NCBI GenBank assembly: GCA_032718475.1
Contig: JAUCBJ010004389.1
Coordinates: 1-35,687, forward strand
Reading direction: 5' to 3'
Source: Nemertoderma westbladi
Taxonomy: Eukaryota; Xenacoelomorpha; Nemertodermatida; Nemertodermatidae
Length of the DNA stretch: 35,687 nucleotides
The notes beneath the pieces were generated by a model. It worked only from the letters and a program-made list of their open reading frames with translations. It did not search any database and was not told where the DNA came from. The position numbers and the translations under genes were made by a program. This document shows positions 31,723-35,687 of this stretch, one piece after another. The stretch's first letter is position 1. The number at the start of each line of letters is the position of its first letter.

Positions 31723-32538
31723 TAGGGCTCGATCGGAGCTCCGGCCTCCGGCTCCGGCTCCGGCCATTTTGGCACCTCCGGCTCCTGCTCCGGCTCCGGT
31801 AAAAATATTGCCGGAGTTAATTTTTTAATAAAGTATTATATTTCGTGCATATTCTAATGTGAACAGTTATTTACACTATAAGTACTGTCAGACTGTAGTA
31901 CAGCTTCAATATCCAGCAGTCCAGCATAATACTGCAGTATTTATTACTTAAAGTCAATGACTGACTGACTGTTGACTGTACTGCAGTACCAGTACTGGTA
32001 CTGGCCAGCTGGCTGACTAGCAGACTATTACAGATAGGCCGTACTGTCTGACTGTAAAAAATTGTAAATGCTATGATTGTACACTGTACCACTGCAGCCA
32101 TTTACTGCTGTCATGCCAGCATTATGCAGTACTGTACCTGTGCACTGCAGACTGCAATACTGGCAGACTGGTACACGTACGGTAGGCTACATACAGTACA
32201 CACCTCTACCACAATTAGACAGTTAGTGAGTTAGGTACTGTAGGTAATTTTTAGCCGTCAGCGTCAGGCCGTCTGTCCGTGATAAATTAATTACTTAAAT
32301 TTTAAATTGAAAATTCGTAAATCTATAAACAGATAAATTACTGAATTATGAAATTAATTAGACCTACAGTATGATTGATTATGGGCGATTGGCGAACGAT
32401 AACCATACTTTATTTATTTTTTAATAAATAGGCCTAATTAAATTTTTAAAATTTTTTAAAAACTCCTGCTCCGGCTCCGGCCAAATTGTCCAACTCCGGC
32501 TCCGGCTCCGGCCAAATCCCAACTCCGATCGAGCCCTA
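31723..32538. mobile_element. hAT-like MITE (816 bp) with CTCCGG-rich ends
   Basis: Perfect 16-bp terminal inverted repeats, TAGGGCTCGATCGGAG, lie exactly between two copies of CCAGGCAT (31715-31722 and 32539-32546), an 8-bp target-site duplication. Just inside both ends are arrays of CTCCGG/GCTCCGGC hexanucleotides, inverted with respect to each other. The middle contains many CAGTACTG-like palindromes and no transposase. The TIR start and 8-bp duplication fit hAT. The element sits in the intron between two LamG exons. Confidence 0.95.
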
Positions 32539-32546
32539 CCAGGCAT

Positions 32547-33152
32547 GCTAAAATACATAAATAGACCTAATAGGTATTTGGGGTGCATGAGTAGTTAATT
32601 TTTATTAAAATTTTCATTGGACACAGCTTAGCAAAGTTGACAGTAATGTCCAGGTGGGAGTGAAAAGGTGACCTCCAAGTTTTTAGTATGTTGCTCTAAC
32701 CATTCTGATAGCTGTTCATATAAAAGGTAGACAAGTCTGATGATGTAAATATCTGACATAAAATGTAGACATGAAAATAGTAATGCAGGTGCTCTGATAA
32801 GGTTGTATGATCGGCTCCTAAGGGTACCTGCAATAAGAAATATAAATGTTAAATTTATTTTATTTTATTATTTTATTTTATTTACAATTTCCTAACTTTG
32901 CTAAGCGATGCCCAACTACATAATAATAAATCGACCTGTTTTACGCAGCAAACTTAATAATGTATAATGTAATAAATGTGATGGGTATCTGTGATACCAG
33001 ATTTTGGTTGTCAGGGTTGTACTTATTTATGAACGCTTTAAATCTGCATTCCGTGCTGTTTCCATTGTCCATGGGTGGTAAATTCCGAAAAATTACTAGA
33101 CTGAGGACATGGAATGCTGAGAATGGATGACTAGGGTGGTAAACGTTTGGTA
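32547..33152 (-). other. Intron, no feature recognised
   Basis: Unique AT-rich intron sequence between the hAT-like MITE and the 14-bp minisatellite. I see no exon. Confidence 0.5.
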
Positions 33153-33640
33153 ATAGCTGTCGTCTGATAGCTGTCGTCTGTCTGATAGCTGTCGTCTCAT
33201 CGCTGTCGTCTCATTGCTGTCGTCTCATTGCTGTCGTCTCATTGCTGTCGTCTCATTGCTGTCGTCTCATTGCTGTCGTCTCATTGCTGTCGTCTGATAG
33301 CAGTCGTCTGATAGCAGTCGTCTGATAGCAGTCGTCTGATAGCAGTCGTCTGATAGCTGTCGTCTGATTGCTGTCGTCTGATTGCTGTCGTCTGATTGCT
33401 GTCGTCTCATTGCTGTCATCTCATTGCTGTCGTCTCATTGCTGTCATCTGATCGCTGTCGTCTGATTGCTGTCGTCTGATTGCTGTCGTCTGATTGCTGT
33501 CGTCCCATTGCTGTCGTCCCATTGCTGTCGTCTGATTGCTGTCGTCTCATTGCTGTCCTCTGATAGCTGTCGTCTGATTGCTGTCGTCTCATTGCTGTTG
33601 TCTGATCGCTGTCGTCTGATTGCTGTCGTCTGATTGCTGT
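33153..33640 (+). repeat. 14-bp minisatellite (ATTGCTGTCGTCTG), about 34 units
   Basis: The unit is ATTGCTGTCGTCTG or CTCATTGCTGTCGT, with ATAGC and ATCGC variants clustered in blocks. The strand is asymmetric and A-poor. It lies in the intron just downstream (minus sense) of the frameshifted exon. The shared flank of the sister exon has only a few such units (15687-15830). Confidence 0.95.
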
Positions 33641-33813
33641 AAAATTATATGTTAAATTTTACCCCCTGACAATGAATGTTATATAATGACTGATTCTGAC
33701 AGTGGAATACCGTTTATACACATTTTTGTATTAGTAGGTTTTTTGAATAAATAATATATTCATAATAATTGGGTATTTTTGGAACAGTAATATCATTTCT
33801 GTCTGTGACTAAC

Positions 33814-34501
33814 CTGTGTCTCCTGTTTCCTGAATCTCAAATTGAATACTTTCATCATAAATGATTTCCATACGAATCTCTGATACATAACAACCATAGT
33901 AACGAACATGAGCAATATAGCCTTTAAACACATTCCTGCCACCGCCTTCCCGTTTCCCTATCAACAGAGTGTTCTTAGTATCTACTGTTCCTCTAGCTGT
34001 TGATGGTGTATCAAACACCATCTTCTTATGGTCATCATTTCCTACTTTCCGACTGTAGAACATCACCTTTTTATCCAATCCATTGACTCCAACAGCCACC
34101 ATATACCAGTCCCCAATATCTGTAGCATCTGGCATTCTAAGCGTGGGTGATACGCCATTTTTAGCATCATAATGTAGGGTTTTAACATCAGGATATAACC
34201 AAACATTTGAACCAATTGCAGCTATATTTCCAAATTCAAATATTGGACCATTTATATTAACCATAGGTTTTACAAAAGCTACCATAGCAAACGTCTAACG
34301 TCTAAACGTCTAACGTTAGTAACTCTACACCATGTTGAACAGACACATATCCACTTAGAAAATTCATTGCCTGGTTATCAACTCCTGCTGGCCCAGGACC
34401 ATATGATGGACTTGCATTAAGACTCCCATTTAGTTTTACCATTTTATCCGCTGCTCCATATTTTATATTTAATGGCCAGAAACCTGAATATTGGCATTGA
34501 T
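33814..34501 (-). pseudogene. LamG/ConA-like module exon, frameshifted
   Basis: The splice sites are intact (ATTACAG|ATCAATG and CACAG|GTTAGT) but the length is 688, 16 bp more than its sister exon (672). The extra bases are at about 34295-34315, where a heptamer AGACGTT (minus sense) is tandemly multiplied inside the TETFTM strand. The frame shifts and reads LLTLDV followed by TAG (34302-34304). Before that point the module reads DQCQYSGFWPLNIKYGAAD and SPSYGPGPAG; after it, in another frame, MVAFVKPMVNING continues normally to IQETGDTG. The rest is well preserved, so the break is recent. Used as it stands, the exon would truncate the protein; being phase 1-1, it can be skipped without harm. 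A sequencing or assembly error in a short repeat is also possible. Confidence 0.88.
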
Positions 34502-34553
34502 CTGTAATTAAAAATACAAAAGATTTATTTGCATAATATCCTGAAAACCATGC

Positions 34554-34814
34554 ATGGATCAGCTTCAAGGGCTATTAGGCAGATTGGTTGAATTAAGATC
34601 CGTGTGGACTCGTTTTTTACGATATGGAAACATCTTTATATCCGAGAAAAGGTTAGCTCCGGAAGGGACTTGCCAGCAAACCGCTTTTGCATATTACAGG
34701 AGTGGTGGCCCAACAAAAAACAACCCTAACAAATATCTTACTTGGGACCAACTCCTACAACAAGTATATATGTTATATATTTTATTTAAGCTGGCTGCTA
34801 CTGATCAGTACTGA
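34554..34814 (+). other. Isolated 86-codon open frame, function unknown
   Basis: Complete frame (ATG to TGA) reading RFLRYGNIFISEKRLAPEG and AFAYYRSGGPTKNNPNK. It is not low-complexity, but it is short, has no recognised domain and lies in the intron or upstream region of the LamG gene on the opposite strand. It could be a fragment of a transposon or retrocopy. Low confidence as a gene. Confidence 0.15.
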
Positions 34815-35102
34815 ATGGATGAAGCTGTATGCTGTACCATACATGATAATGTACAAGTTACTTGTTACTTATAGTACCTTTGTTACTTATTATATTATCG
34901 ATGTACAAACTCTACTCTCACAGAAATTATTATGAATAAGGATTGTATCAACTCTATGTATGTAAACAAACATATGTGGTTTATCTCAGGGCAGCTGATT
35001 TGCTCTTGATATTGTATGTGAGTTAGATAATACATTCATTTTAGCAATTTTAGAAACTGAATTAGAATATTCTTATATAGACGGTTTTAAAAATATAAAA
35101 GT

Positions 35103-35665
35103 GACATTAATCATTAAAATCATTAATGACATTAATCATTAAAATCATTAATCATTAATCATTAAAATCATTAATCATTAAAATCATTAATGACATTAAT
35201 CATTAATGATTAGAATCATCAATGACATTAATCATTAAAATCATTAATGACATTAATCATTAAAATCATTAATGACAATCATTAAAATCATTAATGACAT
35301 TAATCATTAAATCATTAAAATCATTAATGACATTAATCATTAAAATCATTAATGACATTAATCATTAAAACCATTAATTACATTAATCATTAAAATCATT
35401 AATGACATTAATCATTAAAATCATTAATGACATTAATCATTAAAATCATTAATGACATTAATCATTAAAATCATTAATGACATTAATCATTAAAATCATT
35501 AATGACATTAATCATTAAAATCACTAATGACATTAATCATTAAAATCATTAATGACATTAATCATTAAAATCATTAATGACATTAATCATTAAATTAATT
35601 AATGACATTAATCATGAAAATCATTAATGACATTAATCATTAAAATCATTAATGATGAATTTAAT
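35103..35665 (+). repeat. 25-bp AT-rich satellite, about 22 units, near right edge
   Basis: The unit contains CATTAATCATTAAAATCATT and AATGA, repeated with few changes. It is built from ATTAATGA/TCATTAAT palindromes, so each unit can fold on itself. It runs nearly to the end of the window; between 34815 and 35102 nothing else is seen. Confidence 0.95.
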
Positions 35666-35687
35666 GATGAATTAAACATTAATGCTG

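Noticed and set aside
33153-33640. CRISPR-like regular repeat
   Set aside because: The units are contiguous without unique spacers and the context is eukaryotic; it is a minisatellite. The same holds for 35103-35665.

Overview
This window looks like animal (metazoan) nuclear DNA. The evidence is split genes with GT-AG introns, extracellular-type modules on symmetrical phase 1-1 exons, several non-LTR retrotransposons, inverted-repeat DNA elements and many mini/microsatellites in an AT-rich background. I cannot name the species. The module type and the LINE style suggest a marine invertebrate, possibly a non-bilaterian, but that is inference.

Layout. (1) Positions 1-1572 (minus) hold the 5' part of a long, GC-rich open frame that runs off the left edge. 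It is an acidic and basic, coiled-coil, gag-like or hypothetical protein, and it is the only clearly GC-rich block in the window. (2) Positions 1573-12112 are gene-poor: a 215-bp hairpin MITE, a 2.2-kb 15-bp minisatellite that reverses orientation halfway, a degenerate inverted repeat split by a nearly intact 2.8-kb LINE (6971-9794), and an inverted-repeat element packed with GTTCTAGAAC palindromes. (3) Positions 12113-34501 (minus) form the core of the window. Six exons each encode one complete LamG/concanavalin A-like module of about 220 residues and are separated by introns of 2-5 kb. Read 5' to 3' they are 34501-33814 (frameshifted), 31668-31000, 26109-25456, 21627-20953, 16646-15975 and 12801-12113 (ends in a stop, so probably the terminal exon). 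The first part of the gene lies beyond the right edge. (4) The introns are full of transposons: LINE fragments with target-site duplications of 72 and 85-86 bp, two hAT-like MITEs with 8-bp duplications, a foldback-type element with tandem repeats in its arms, a 14-bp minisatellite and a 25-bp satellite at the right edge.

How it fits together. The LamG gene probably encodes a secreted or cell-surface repeat protein that grew by tandem duplication of exon plus flanking intron. Two exon/intron pairs still share long intron sequence, and one exon is a mosaic of two others. Because every internal exon starts and ends in phase 1, any of them can be skipped or duplicated without breaking the frame, which may explain how the frameshifted copy is tolerated. 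No CRISPR, tRNA, rRNA or bacterial operon features were seen.
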